A DNA stretch of 64,000 bases from Duganella flavida (GCF_009857445.1 NZ_WWCN01000011.1:1-64000), one strand, 5' to 3'. Positions 7,691 to 17,173 are shown, counted from the stretch's first letter. Numbers and translations are program-made. Notes: generated by a model from the sequence alone, not told the origin.

Positions 7691-9037
7691 CTACTTCGTT
7701 TCTTTGATGCGCAAGGACAGCGCCGCTGCCAGCAGCATCGATACCCCTCCCAGCATCAGCATCATCACCGCGCTGCCGTGGAATACGTGGGTCAGGAAAT
7801 AGCCCATCGTCGCGCCCGAAACCAATTGCGGAATCACGATCGACATGTTGAACATGCCCATGTACATGCCCATCTTGTGCGCCGGGATGCGGCCAGCCAG
7901 GATCGCATACGGCATCGACAAGGTACTGGCCCATGCCAGCCCAATGCCGATGAACGGCAGCAGCAGCCCGGCCGGCGAGCTGACAAAGTAGATCGACAGG
8001 AAGCTCAAGCCACCGGCCAGCAGCGCCAAGGCGTGCGCGGTCTTGCGGCTGGTGCGGCGCGCGATCAATGGCAGCACGAACGCAAATGCGATCGAGGCGG
8101 CGTTGTAGACCGCACCGCATACGCCCCACCAGCTGGCGCCATCGTTATACAGCGCCGAGTGGGTATCGGTGGCGTGGTAGATGTGTTGAGTCACAGTCGC
8201 GGTGCCGTAGGTCCACATCGAGAACCAGGTGAACCAGGTGAAGAACTGCACCAGCGACAGCTGCACCATGATGCGCGGCATATGCAGGTAATCATGCACG
8301 AAGCCGCGCAGGCCGGATGGCGAAGCGGCCGTGTGGTCCACTTCAGGATGGTATTGCTGGAGTTGCTCCGGCGGATATTCGCGCGTGCGCAACACGGTCC
8401 ACAGCACCGCGCCAAGGTAGACGGCGCCGCCGATGTAGAACGAGTACACCACCGAGTCTGGCGTATGGCCCGGCGCGGCGGTGTTGGCGATATTGAACCA
8501 GTTTTGCAGCACGTAGGGCAGGGCGGACGCTGACACCGCGCCGACGCCGATGAAGAAGGTCTGCACGGCATAGCCGGTGGTCAGCTGCTCTTTAGGCAGC
8601 ATGTCGCCGACGAAGGCGCGGAACGGTTCCATCGAGATGTTGATCGCCACGTCCAGCACCAGCAGCATGGCGGCGGCGGTCCACAGCACGCTCGCATTCG
8701 GCATGCCAAACATGCCCAGCGTGGCCAGGATGGCGCCCAGCAGGAAGTAGGGACGGCGCCGGCCAAAGCGGCCCCAGGTGCGATCGCTCATGTAGCCAAG
8801 GATGGGCTGCACCAGCAGGCCAGCCAGCGGCGCGGCGGTCATCAGGTAGCCGATCTTGTCGAGCTCGGCACCCATGGTTTCGAAGATACGCGGCACATTG
8901 CTCTGCTGCAGCGCAAAGCCGGCCTGAATGCCGAGAAAGCCAAAACTCATATTCCAGATGGCCCAGAACGAGAGGCGCGGTTTGGTCACCGCCTTGGCTG
9001 CGGCGGGTGCCGCCGCCGGTGCTGTTGCGTGCTGCAT
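7691..9037 (-). CDS. MFS sugar transporter, SLC45/GPH-like
   Basis: A 448-residue, 12-helix inner-membrane transporter. The loop 2-3 motif DRTWGRFGRRRPY is the version seen in sucrose/maltose-type MFS symporters, and a long central loop divides two six-helix halves. It probably imports a di- or oligosaccharide with a proton; the substrate is not readable from sequence. The start at 9037 is taken because GGAG lies 7 bases upstream. A Met 13 codons earlier has no such site. A GTAGT-TTG-ACTAC palindrome sits in its promoter region. Confidence 0.85.
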   Translation of the reverse strand: MQHATAPAAAPAAAKAVTKPRLSFWAIWNMSFGFLGIQAGFALQQSNVPRIFETMGAELDKIGYLMTAAPLAGLLVQPILGYMSDRTWGRFGRRRPYFLLGAILATLGMFGMPNASVLWTAAAMLLVLDVAINISMEPFRAFVGDMLPKEQLTTGYAVQTFFIGVGAVSASALPYVLQNWFNIANTAAPGHTPDSVVYSFYIGGAVYLGAVLWTVLRTREYPPEQLQQYHPEVDHTAASPSGLRGFVHDYLHMPRIMVQLSLVQFFTWFTWFSMWTYGTATVTQHIYHATDTHSALYNDGASWWGVCGAVYNAASIAFAFVLPLIARRTSRKTAHALALLAGGLSFLSIYFVSSPAGLLLPFIGIGLAWASTLSMPYAILAGRIPAHKMGMYMGMFNMSIVIPQLVSGATMGYFLTHVFHGSAVMMLMLGGVSMLLAAALSLRIKETK

Positions 9038-9083
9038 ATGCTGTCTCCGTCGATTTTTTGTTAGCGTATTATCCACTCAAAAA

Positions 9084-9096
9084 GTAGTTTGACTAC
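9084..9096. promoter_or_regulatory. Operator-like palindrome upstream of the MFS gene
   Basis: GTAGT-TTG-ACTAC is a perfect palindrome flanked by A-rich sequence, 47 bases upstream of the transporter start. On the minus strand a GATAAT hexamer (a plausible -10) lies about 11 bases downstream of it. The palindrome would therefore cover the -35 region, the usual place for a repressor of sugar genes. No regulator gene is adjacent. Confidence 0.45.
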
Positions 9097-9273
9097 AAAA
9101 ATCAACGGCAATTCTTTGTATTTGCGCTACATCCAGAACAGCCGCCATCAAAAAAGGATACACGGGTCTGGTTTTCCGCTATACTTCCGGGTCTGGTCTT
9201 TCCGACCGGGTTTTATTGTAATCACGGTGAGCAGGGTTCCGACTCCGCGCACCGCATGTTAAAGGTAAATATC

Positions 9274-9543
9274 ATGACCGTAGAAAACATCAACAAAGCA
9301 GCGATCATCGCTGACAACGCACGTGGCGAAAAAGACACCGGCTCCCCAGAAGTGCAAGTTGCACTGCTGACCGCCCGCATCAACGAACTGAACGGCCACT
9401 TCAAAGCCCACAGCAAAGATCACCACTCCCGTCGTGGTCTGATCATGATGGTTAACCGTCGTAAATCCCTGCTGTCGTACCTGAAGGGCAAAGATGCAAC
9501 CCGTTACCGCGATCTGATCGCTAAACTGGGCCTGCGTAAGTAA
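9274..9543 (+). CDS. rpsO: 30S ribosomal protein S15
   Basis: An 89-residue protein of the small ribosomal subunit that binds the 16S rRNA central domain early in assembly. The family hallmarks TGSPEVQVALLTARI and HSKDHHSRRGLIMMVNRR are intact. The ATG at 9274 gives the standard length; an ATG six codons earlier would add an unusual extension. AAAGG lies just upstream. A strong terminator follows, then pnp, the near-universal order. In E. coli S15 represses its own translation; the leader here was not resolved into a pseudoknot by eye. Confidence 0.98.
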   Translation: MTVENINKAAIIADNARGEKDTGSPEVQVALLTARINELNGHFKAHSKDHHSRRGLIMMVNRRKSLLSYLKGKDATRYRDLIAKLGLRK

Positions 9544-9567
9544 TTTTTGCGCCGTCCGGCTTAAATC

Positions 9568-9608
9568 AAAATGCCTGCGCCAGTTTGCTGTCGCGGGCAT
9601 TTTGTTTT
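9568..9608 (+). terminator. Rho-independent terminator after rpsO
   Basis: AAAATGCCTGCG at 9568-9579 pairs with CGCGGGCATTTT at 9592-9603 (one mismatch), and a T-run follows at 9605-9609. Because pnp lies 120 bases downstream, this may be a partial terminator within rpsO-pnp, as is known in enterobacteria. Confidence 0.75.
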
Positions 9609-9730
9609 TCATGGGTTAGAAAATTGCTAAGTAGTATTTAGTAATGCAGCAAAGGTGGCCTTCCCGGCGACCTGTGGTGAGGTGAACGACAGCTCCTGAA
9701 AATCTGTCGGCAAATAGAAAGGGATTACCC

Positions 9731-11860
9731 ATGTTTAATAAAGTTACGAAAACCTTCCAGTACGGTCAACACACCGTCACGCTGGAAACCGGCGAGATCG
9801 CTCGTCAGGCCTCCGGCGCAGTGATGGTGTCGATTGAAGACACCGTCATTCTGGCAACCGTGGTAGCGCGTAAAGACGCGAAACCAGGCCAGGACTTCTT
9901 CCCGCTGACCGTCGACTACCTGGAGAAAACCTACGCAGCCGGTAAAATCCCGGGCGGTTTCTTCAAACGTGAAGGTCGCCCTTCGGAAAAAGAAACCCTG
10001 ACTTCCCGCCTGATCGACCGTCCGATCCGTCCGCTGTTCCCAGAGGGCTACCTGAACGAAGTGCAAGTGGTGATCCACGTGCTGTCGGTCAACCCAGAAA
10101 TCGATCCAGACATCGCTTCGATGATCGGTGCTTCGGCCGCGCTGTGCGTGTCGGGCGTGCCATTCAATGGTCCGATCGGCGCCGCCCGCGTGGGTTACGC
10201 CAACGGCCAGTACATCCTGAATCCTACCGTTGAACAACTGAAAACCTCGCAGATGGATCTGGTGGTTGCCGGTACCGAAACCGCCGTGCTGATGGTGGAA
10301 TCGGAAGCCAAGCAGTTGTCCGAAGAAATCATGCTGGGCGCAGTCGTGTTCGGCCACACCGAAATGAAAGCAGTCATCGACGCGATCCACGAACTGGTGC
10401 GCGACGGCGGCAAGCCTGAGCAAGTGTGGACCGCTCCTGCCAAGAACGAAGCCCTGATCGGCCGCGTCGCCCACTTCGGCGAAGCCAAACTGCGCGACGC
10501 TTACCAGACCCGCGACAAGCAAGCCCGTACCGACAAGCTGCGCGCTGCGTCGGCTGAAATCTCGGCTGACTTGGCTGCTGAAGCTGCCGCTGCCGGCGTT
10601 GCTGCGCCGGATGGCGTTGACGTTGGCAACATCCTGTTCGAGATGGAATCGAAGATCGTCCGTTCGCAGATCCTGGAAGGCGAGCCACGTATCGACGGCC
10701 GCGACACCCGTACCGTGCGTCCAATTTCGATCCGTACCTCGGTCCTGCCGCGTACCCACGGTTCGGCTCTGTTCACCCGTGGCGAAACCCAGGCACTGGT
10801 CGTAGCGACCCTGGGCACCGCCCGTGATTCGCAGAAGATCGATGCACTGATGGGCGAATTCACCGACCCATTCATGCTGCACTACAATATGCCTCCGTTC
10901 GCCACCGGCGAAACCGGCCGCGTAGGTACGCCTAAGCGCCGCGAAATCGGTCACGGCCGTCTGGCCAAGCGCGCGCTGATCGCTGCACTGCCTTCGCAAG
11001 AAGAGTTCAGCTACTCGGTGCGTCTGGTATCGGAAATCACCGAATCGAACGGTTCGTCGTCGATGGCTTCGGTCTGCGGCGGCTGCCTGGCGCTGATGGA
11101 TGCTGGCGTGCCAATGAAAGAGCACGTGGCGGGTATCGCCATGGGCCTGATCAAAGAAGGCGGCAAGTTCGCTGTGCTGTCCGACATTCTGGGTGACGAA
11201 GATCACCTGGGCGACATGGACTTCAAAGTAGCCGGTACCCGCAACGGTATCACCGCGCTGCAGATGGACATCAAGATCCAGGGCATTACCAAGGAAATCA
11301 TGCAAGTGGCACTGGCGCAAGCCAAAGAAGGCCGCGAGCACATCCTGGGCGAAATGCAAAAGGCTGTGCCAACCGTGAAGACCGAACTGTCGGACTTCGC
11401 ACCACGCCTGATCACCATCAAGATCAACCCAGAGAAGATCCGTGACGTGATCGGTAAAGGCGGCGCCGTGATTCGCGCGCTGACCGAAGAGACCGGCACC
11501 CAGATCGACATCAGCGACGAAGGCGTGGTCACCATCGCTTCCGTGGATGCTGCTGCTGGCCAGGAAGCCAAGCGCCGCATCGAAGAGCTGACCGCATCGG
11601 TTGAAGTAGGCAAGACCTACGACGGCGTGGTTCTGAAGTTGCTGGACTTCGGCGCTATCGTTCAAGTCATGCCAGGCAAAGACGGCCTGCTGCACATCTC
11701 GCAGATCGCCAATGAGCGTGTGAACGCTGTTGCCGACTATCTGAAAGAAGGCCAGCAAGTACGCGTCAAAGTTCTGGAAACCGACGACCGCGGCCGTCTG
11801 AAGCTGTCGATGAAAGCTGCTGCTGAAGAAGCCGCCGCTGCTGCTGCCAGCGCACAGTAA
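9731..11860 (+). CDS. pnp: Polyribonucleotide nucleotidyltransferase (PNPase)
   Basis: A 709-residue phosphorolytic 3'-5' exoribonuclease, part of the RNA degradosome. Two RNase PH domains (about 1-145 and 325-460) flank an alpha-helical region. A KH domain with VIGKGGAVIRAL (about 575) and an S1 domain with GKTYDGVVLKLLDFGAIV (about 622-695) follow. The short C-terminus is alanine-rich. Length equals the family norm. It lies downstream of rpsO, and a strong terminator closes the unit at 11880-11913. Confidence 0.98.
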   Translation: MFNKVTKTFQYGQHTVTLETGEIARQASGAVMVSIEDTVILATVVARKDAKPGQDFFPLTVDYLEKTYAAGKIPGGFFKREGRPSEKETLTSRLIDRPIRPLFPEGYLNEVQVVIHVLSVNPEIDPDIASMIGASAALCVSGVPFNGPIGAARVGYANGQYILNPTVEQLKTSQMDLVVAGTETAVLMVESEAKQLSEEIMLGAVVFGHTEMKAVIDAIHELVRDGGKPEQVWTAPAKNEALIGRVAHFGEAKLRDAYQTRDKQARTDKLRAASAEISADLAAEAAAAGVAAPDGVDVGNILFEMESKIVRSQILEGEPRIDGRDTRTVRPISIRTSVLPRTHGSALFTRGETQALVVATLGTARDSQKIDALMGEFTDPFMLHYNMPPFATGETGRVGTPKRREIGHGRLAKRALIAALPSQEEFSYSVRLVSEITESNGSSSMASVCGGCLALMDAGVPMKEHVAGIAMGLIKEGGKFAVLSDILGDEDHLGDMDFKVAGTRNGITALQMDIKIQGITKEIMQVALAQAKEGREHILGEMQKAVPTVKTELSDFAPRLITIKINPEKIRDVIGKGGAVIRALTEETGTQIDISDEGVVTIASVDAAAGQEAKRRIEELTASVEVGKTYDGVVLKLLDFGAIVQVMPGKDGLLHISQIANERVNAVADYLKEGQQVRVKVLETDDRGRLKLSMKAAAEEAAAAAASAQ

Positions 11861-11879
11861 TCGCTGAGTAGTCCCCAAG

Positions 11880-11913
11880 AAGCCGCCCGCGCGCAAGCGT
11901 CGGCGGCTTTTTT
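11880..11913 (+). terminator. Rho-independent terminator after pnp
   Basis: AAGCCGCC at 11880-11887 pairs exactly with GGCGGCTT at 11902-11909, with six T residues at 11908-11913. The stop codon of the convergent MocR gene falls inside the T-run. Confidence 0.85.
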
Positions 11914-13285
11914 ATTGTTGGGGTCGTCGTGCAAGTAGATGGGACAGCCGTTGAAGACCAGCTTGCAAGTGTCCACGGTCCTTGATGCTCCCTAAGGAGA
12001 TCCGGATCGCATTTACGGATGTGGTGCCAGTGGCGAACGCCTCCGCCGGTGTAACGGCGATCCCCTCGTTGTCGGCGGCATGTGCGAGCTGTGAGGAGTT
12101 CCAGTACGCCGGCAATTCGAGCCATACATGCAGTCCGTCGCCGGCGCCGACGTACCGTCCCGCCAGAATATCGCGCGCCATCCGGTGACGCAGGCGCGCT
12201 TCTTTGCGTATGCCTTCCATCAATCCCCCGGCCGAACCGTCTAGTATCCACTGCGTGGCCAGTGCGGATGTCAGGGGCGCGGCCATCAGCGCAAATGATC
12301 TGAGTGCTGCGAGGAAGCGTTCGCGTTGCTGCGGGTCGCGTATCAGCACGAAGGCGACACGCAAGCCGGGTGTCAGGCATTTCGACAGGGTTGCGATGTA
12401 GTACACCTGCTCCGGCGCAAATGTGGCAATCGGTGGTGGCGGGGCATCGGCCAGCAGCCAGTAGGGATCGTCCTCGATAATGCGTACATTGCAGCGCTTG
12501 GCGATGCTGGCGAGCTCTTTGCGCCGGCGTGCCGGCATGGTGGTGGCGGTCGGGTTCTGTAATGTCGGATTGAGGTAGACCAGCGCAGGCTGATGCTGGC
12601 GGCACGCTGCCTCCAGCATCCCGGGCAGCATTCCGTGCTGGTCCGTTGCCACCGCAACCAGGCGCCGGCCGAATTGGGTCGCTGCGGCACGCAAGCCTGG
12701 ATAACTCATCGGCTCTGCCAGGATCACATCGCCAGGCTTCGTCAGCGCAAGGATCAAGGCGGCGATCGCCGCTTGCGCTCCAGGGCAGACCATCAGCTGC
12801 CGGGCATCCAGATCGCCAAACATCGGCGCGAGCCATTGGGCGCCAGCTTTGCGGTCTGAGTCGCTTCCCCCGGCCAGGTGGTAAGCCATCAGCATTTCAT
12901 TGTCTGCTCGCATCAGCACTTGCGACAAGCCTTGTTTCAACATATCGTCGAAGTCCACGCCATCGGGCGGTGGCGGGGTGTTCATGCTGAGGTCGAGGAT
13001 GGCGTTCAGTTCCACTTTGGGCGCTGCGACATACGTGCCTCGGGCGCCGCGGCCCTCCAGCAGGTTGCGGCGCCTGGCTTCGTCGTATGCGCGCGTGATG
13101 GTCGTCAGGTCGACGTCCAGCTGCGCTGCCAGCTGGCGCTGCGGAGGCAGGCGGTCGCCTGGTTTCAGCGCTCCGTCTATGACTGCCGTCTGCAACGCAT
13201 CTGCGATCTGCAAAAAACGTGGCCCGCCGTGCACCGCCAATCGCGGCAACCAGATTTCATCTTGTATGGTTTTCAACTGGGACAT
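11912..13285 (-). CDS. MocR-type regulator (GntR helix-turn-helix plus PLP aminotransferase domain)
   Basis: A 457-residue chimera. Residues about 15-85 are a GntR winged helix (LKPGDRLPPQRQLAAQLDVD). The remainder is a fold-type I aminotransferase domain with NPTLQNPTATT and the PLP-lysine motif TLSKCLTPGLR (Lys near 302). MocR proteins are transcription factors that sense PLP or an amino compound, often controlling a divergent neighbour. The divergent neighbour here is a small membrane protein at 13349. The gene marks the left edge of the large insertion that separates pnp from the next core gene. Confidence 0.88.
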   Translation of the reverse strand: MSQLKTIQDEIWLPRLAVHGGPRFLQIADALQTAVIDGALKPGDRLPPQRQLAAQLDVDLTTITRAYDEARRRNLLEGRGARGTYVAAPKVELNAILDLSMNTPPPPDGVDFDDMLKQGLSQVLMRADNEMLMAYHLAGGSDSDRKAGAQWLAPMFGDLDARQLMVCPGAQAAIAALILALTKPGDVILAEPMSYPGLRAAATQFGRRLVAVATDQHGMLPGMLEAACRQHQPALVYLNPTLQNPTATTMPARRRKELASIAKRCNVRIIEDDPYWLLADAPPPPIATFAPEQVYYIATLSKCLTPGLRVAFVLIRDPQQRERFLAALRSFALMAAPLTSALATQWILDGSAGGLMEGIRKEARLRHRMARDILAGRYVGAGDGLHVWLELPAYWNSSQLAHAADNEGIAVTPAEAFATGTTSVNAIRISLGSIKDRGHLQAGLQRLSHLLARRPQQ

Positions 13286-13348
13286 TTTGTCTCAATGTAT
13301 GGATATTGCTTTTAAGTAGTATGCCAGTAATAACCTGGAATATTCAAA

Positions 13349-13585
13349 ATGATCGATTGGATCCCTGTAGTCTTCGTTGTGTTCAAGTTTCTTGTGCTCG
13401 TCACCGGAATGTTCTTTGCCATCAAGTGGCATTACGACCAAGGGAAGAAGGGGCGGGAGAAGGAGCGGCGCGCGGTGCTGCGCGCGGCAGGCAAGGTGGC
13501 CGCAATCTTCGTGCTGGCGCTGCTGGGCCTGGGACTGCTCACTTTCTTCCTTGTCAGGATGCTGGGTATGGACTTGAACTTCTGA
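13349..13585 (+). CDS. Small two-helix membrane protein, unknown function
   Basis: A 78-residue protein with two hydrophobic segments (about residues 5-25 and 50-70) separated by a strongly basic loop (DQGKKGREKERRAVLR). By the positive-inside rule the loop should be cytoplasmic. I do not recognise the family. It is divergent from the MocR regulator with a 63-base gap, so it is the natural candidate target of that regulator, but nothing shows this directly. Confidence 0.6.
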   Translation: MIDWIPVVFVVFKFLVLVTGMFFAIKWHYDQGKKGREKERRAVLRAAGKVAAIFVLALLGLGLLTFFLVRMLGMDLNF

Positions 13586-13628
13586 ACTTCTTGGCTGTTC
13601 TGCTGGTCTAAACGCAGAGGCGGTTGCC

Positions 13629-13853
13629 ATGAGTACCGGTTACGAAGAGGATGTGGCTGCTCGGGCCAAGGGGAGGGTAGCGTAAATGAGGGCCGGGCAG
13701 TGGGCGTTGCTGGATGTAGAGCATATCGCCGAGGAAATCGAGGATATGAACATCAGCCATCGCCATCAACTGGCAGCCAACTTCACGGATTTGCCCAAAG
13801 ACCGTGAGTGGGTCTTTGGGCTCGTTCTGAAGGAGGGTTACTTGCCGTCGTAA
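13629..13853 (+). pseudogene. DUF29-like gene remnant with in-frame stop and deletion
   Basis: Reading from the ATG at 13629 gives MSTGYEEDVAARAKGRVA, an in-frame TAA at 13683-13685, then in the same frame RAGQWALLDVEHIAEEIEDM. This matches the start of DUF29 proteins, where an EQ-x-x-LLRAGQW segment bridges the place of the stop. The usual 60-80 residue middle is absent, and the frame ends REWVFGLVLKEGYLPS, plausibly the family's C-terminus. A nonsense mutation plus internal deletion is the likely history. Its end overlaps the convergent dehydrogenase gene by 16 bases. Confidence 0.55.
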
Positions 13854-15256
13854 GTCACGCGGAAGATGCGGCCGCCGTAGTCGTCGGAGACCAGCAGCGA
13901 GCCGTCGGCCAGCGAGACCACGTCGACCGGGCGGCCGACCACTTCGTCGCCACGCAGGAAGCCTTCGATAAAGGCGGTGTCGCTCACCAGCTTGTTGCCG
14001 TACAGCGTAATGAAGCGCACGGTGTAGCCGATCTTGGTGCTGCGGTTCCACGAGCCGTGCTCGGCGACGAAGATGTTGTTGCGGTACGCTTCAGGGAACT
14101 GCTTGCCGGTGTAGAAGCTCAAGCCCAGCGGCGCCACGTGCGGCCCCAGCTTGGCGACTGGCTCGACAAACTCCTCACACGTGCGGCCCTTGCCGAACTC
14201 CGGATCCGGCACCGCGCCGCCGTGGCAGTACGGGAAGCCGAAATGCTGGCCGAACTTGGTCAGCACATTCAGCTCGCACGATGGCGTGTTGTCGCCCAGT
14301 TCGTCGCGGCCGTTATCGGTGAACCACAGCTGCTTGGTCGAAGGATGGAAGGCAAAGCCCACCGTATTGCGCACGCCGCGCGCCACTTCTTCCAGCTGGC
14401 TGCCGTCCGGATTCATGCGGTAGATCTTGGCGCTTTTGGTGTCGTCGGTGTCGCAGATATTGCACGGCGCGCCGACCGGGATGTAAAGCTTGCCGTCCGG
14501 GCTGGCCTTGATCACTTTTTCGCCGTGCCATTTATCGTTCGGCAGGCTGACCTTTACCACTTCGTACGACGGCTTTTGCGCGTAGCGCTTGTCGATGTTG
14601 TCGAAGCGGATCACGCGGCTGATTTCGCCCACGTACAGAGCGCCGTTCAGCAGCGTCACGCCGATCGGGTTTTCCAGTCCTTCGGCGATGGTGACCACGT
14701 CGGCGCCTTGCTTGTCGGCGCGCGGTACCAGCGCATACACCTTGCCGGCCTTGCGCGAACCAACGTAGACGATGCCGCTGTCCGACACCGCCATGCTGCG
14801 CGCGGCAGTCGCGCCTTCAGCATAGACGCTGATGTGGAAGCCCTTCGGCAGTTTGAAGCCGCCCAGCAAATCGGTCGCCGCCGGCTTGGCCGCAGCCGCA
14901 GCCGCAGCCGAGGCAGTGGTAGCCGGTGCTACCGCCAGTTGCTTGTTGGCGTTGGAAGCGACGTAGGCGGCCAACAGCGAAATCTGCTGTGGGTTCAGCG
15001 TCCCCGACCAGGCCGGCATATTCTTCTCCGGCACGCCGTTGCTGATGACCTTAATAAGATTGGCCTTGGTCGGCGCGCCGTGGAGCCACGCGTGGTCACC
15101 GAGAGTAGGGCCGACTGCGCCCTCCAGTTTGGTGCCATGGCAGGCCGCGCAGTTGGCTTGATAAAGTTGTTCGGCAGTCTGTGCCGGCGCCGCGTGCGCG
15201 GCAAAGGAGGCGAGCGCCATGCCGATGGCGGCGGCTTGCAGAGCGGTCTTTTTCAT
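13838..15256 (-). CDS. Cytochrome c-fused PQQ-type sugar (sorbosone-like) dehydrogenase
   Basis: A 472-residue periplasmic protein. Residues 1-23 are a signal peptide. A class I cytochrome c domain follows, with CAACH (Cys36, Cys39, His40) and a Met ligand in EKNMPAWSG. After an Ala-rich linker (about 105-120) comes a beta-propeller of the soluble glucose/sorbosone dehydrogenase type (ARGVRNTVGFAFHP, then ELNVLTKFGQHFGFPYCHGG). It probably oxidises a sugar or aldose and passes electrons through the attached heme. The start at 15256 gives a proper signal peptide and a GGGG site upstream; a TTG 13 codons earlier does not. Confidence 0.85.
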   Translation of the reverse strand: MKKTALQAAAIGMALASFAAHAAPAQTAEQLYQANCAACHGTKLEGAVGPTLGDHAWLHGAPTKANLIKVISNGVPEKNMPAWSGTLNPQQISLLAAYVASNANKQLAVAPATTASAAAAAAAKPAATDLLGGFKLPKGFHISVYAEGATAARSMAVSDSGIVYVGSRKAGKVYALVPRADKQGADVVTIAEGLENPIGVTLLNGALYVGEISRVIRFDNIDKRYAQKPSYEVVKVSLPNDKWHGEKVIKASPDGKLYIPVGAPCNICDTDDTKSAKIYRMNPDGSQLEEVARGVRNTVGFAFHPSTKQLWFTDNGRDELGDNTPSCELNVLTKFGQHFGFPYCHGGAVPDPEFGKGRTCEEFVEPVAKLGPHVAPLGLSFYTGKQFPEAYRNNIFVAEHGSWNRSTKIGYTVRFITLYGNKLVSDTAFIEGFLRGDEVVGRPVDVVSLADGSLLVSDDYGGRIFRVTYDGK

Positions 15257-15328
15257 TGCTTGTGTCCCCTGATGAGTGATGCCGACATTGTACAAGCTGT
15301 ACTGCTGACATCACATCATCTTACGGGA

Positions 15329-16996
15329 TCAGCGTGCAGTGCCGGTACGCTGTTGTGCTGGCGCTGCCAGGCGCGCCGAGGCTGGTTGAGTGGCATGCGC
15401 CCGCGCGCGGCCGATCGGCGTCACGCTGGCCGCTTGCGCCGCGCCATCCACCTTGAACACGCTGACCAACTCGGCCAGATGGGTGGCTTGCCCTTGCAGC
15501 GCGCCAGCCGCCGCCGAAGCCTCCTCGACCAGCGCGGCATTCTGCTGCGTCACGCCATCCATCTCGATTATGGCGCGGTTGATTTGCTCGATGCCGGCTT
15601 CCTGCTCGCTGCTGGCGGCGGTGATCTGCGCCATGATCTCGCTGACATTGCGGATGCTGTGCACCACTTCCGCCATCGTCTTGCCGGCTTCGTCGACCAG
15701 CATGCCGCCGTTGCTGATCTTTTCCACCGATTCGCTGATCAGGTGCTTGATATCCTTGGCGGCGCTGGCCGAACGTTGGGCCAGCGTGCGCACTTCCTGC
15801 GCCACCACGGCAAAGCCGCGGCCTTGTTCGCCGGCGCGCGCCGCTTCCACTGCCGCGTTCAAGGCCAGGATATTGGTCTGGAAGGCGATGCCGTCGATCA
15901 CGCCTATGATATCGACGATCTGGCGCGACGAAGCACTGATCGCTTCCATCGTGCTGACCACGCCACCCACCACTTCGCCGCCACGCGCCGCCACACTGGA
16001 GGCGCTGGCTGCCAGTTGGTTGGCCTGGCGCGCCGACTCGGTATTTTGCTTAACCGTGGCGGTCAGCTCTTCCATCGAGGAAGCGGTTTCTTCCAGCGAA
16101 GCGGCCTGCTGCTCGGTGCGCGAGGACAGGTCGAGGTTGCCGCTGGCGATTTCATCGGAGGCGGTAGCGACTGCTTCGGTACTGCTGCGCACTTCGCTGA
16201 CGATGGCGGCCAGGCGTTCTCGCATGGCGGCAATGCTGTACAGCAGGCTGCTGCGGTCACCCGCTTGCAGTTGCACGTGCACGGTCAGGTCGCCGCCGGC
16301 GATGCGGTCGGTGATGCCGGCCGCGTAGCCTGGCTCGCCGCCCAGCTGTTTCAGCAGCGAGCGGCTGATCAGCCAGCCCAGCAGCAGCGCTGCCGCGACC
16401 GAGGTGGCGCTGAGCACGAAGATCATCCACGCCGAGCTGCTGCTACGGTTGTGGATGGTGACGCCGATCTCGTCGATCACGGCTTGCTGGCGCGCTACCA
16501 GCGCACCCATCTGATTGACGTAGGCGACGCCGGCCGGCATGAATTCCTGCTCAATGATCTGGCGGGCCTGGCCCATCTCTCCGGCTGCCTTGGCGCCCAG
16601 CGCCCGCTTGCGAGCGTCCTGGTACACCTTGCGCTGGGCCTGGGCGGCGTCAAACAGTGATTTGGCCTGCGCATCGGTCAGTAATTCGACAATCTGGCGC
16701 TGGTTGGCTTCGGCGATTTTGGAGTTGGCGGCGATGCCGTCCTCGAACATTTTTTGCGATGCTGCATCGCCGGCTTCGGCAGCGGCCAGCGCGCGCTGCA
16801 CGTTGGCCTCGACGATGGCTCTCCAAGCGCTGACCAGCCGTTCCGTCTTCAGGTGCTGGGCCAGCAGGGCGTCAGTGTCGGCTGCGGTCTGGCGAATGCT
16901 CAGCCAGCTGGCGGTGGCAACGGCCAGCAGTAGCAGCAAGGTGGCGCCAAAGCCTATGGCCAGCCGGTTGCTGACCTTCATTTCAGATAATTTCAT
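15329..16996 (-). CDS. Methyl-accepting chemotaxis protein
   Basis: A 555-residue chemoreceptor. TM1 (about 10-32) and TM2 (about 188-210) bracket a four-helix-bundle periplasmic domain. A HAMP domain follows, then the signalling domain with the hairpin tip IDGIAFQTNILALNAAVEAA. The C-terminus is Ala/Gln-rich and lacks the NWETF-type CheR/CheB tether. It is a solitary receptor with no che genes nearby. I saw no clear flagellar sigma-28 promoter upstream. The ligand is unknown. Confidence 0.93.
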   Translation of the reverse strand: MKLSEMKVSNRLAIGFGATLLLLLAVATASWLSIRQTAADTDALLAQHLKTERLVSAWRAIVEANVQRALAAAEAGDAASQKMFEDGIAANSKIAEANQRQIVELLTDAQAKSLFDAAQAQRKVYQDARKRALGAKAAGEMGQARQIIEQEFMPAGVAYVNQMGALVARQQAVIDEIGVTIHNRSSSSAWMIFVLSATSVAAALLLGWLISRSLLKQLGGEPGYAAGITDRIAGGDLTVHVQLQAGDRSSLLYSIAAMRERLAAIVSEVRSSTEAVATASDEIASGNLDLSSRTEQQAASLEETASSMEELTATVKQNTESARQANQLAASASSVAARGGEVVGGVVSTMEAISASSRQIVDIIGVIDGIAFQTNILALNAAVEAARAGEQGRGFAVVAQEVRTLAQRSASAAKDIKHLISESVEKISNGGMLVDEAGKTMAEVVHSIRNVSEIMAQITAASSEQEAGIEQINRAIIEMDGVTQQNAALVEEASAAAGALQGQATHLAELVSVFKVDGAAQAASVTPIGRARAHATQPASARLAAPAQQRTGTAR

Positions 16997-17173
16997 AATG
17001 CCTCCGTATATCAGCGGTTGTTTGGGTGATGAGGTGTGTCTCGGAGGTTTTGTTATTAAAAAGAAACATAAGTTTCAATGCGGAATTTTATCACTGAATG
17101 ATTATGCCGTGTGGCAACACCAAATAAACTACCTGGATTTACAAAACTGCCCAGCTTGGATAGGCTGCGTGGC

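Noticed and set aside
9725..11896. Open frame of over 700 codons antisense to pnp
   Set aside because: It mirrors pnp on the other strand, is rich in His, Asp, Gln and Arg as expected for a high-GC shadow frame, and has no recognisable domain.
13808..16660. Open frame of 950 codons on the plus strand
   Set aside because: It is antisense to the dehydrogenase and chemoreceptor genes, which have clear motifs and signal peptides; its translation is low-complexity shadow sequence.
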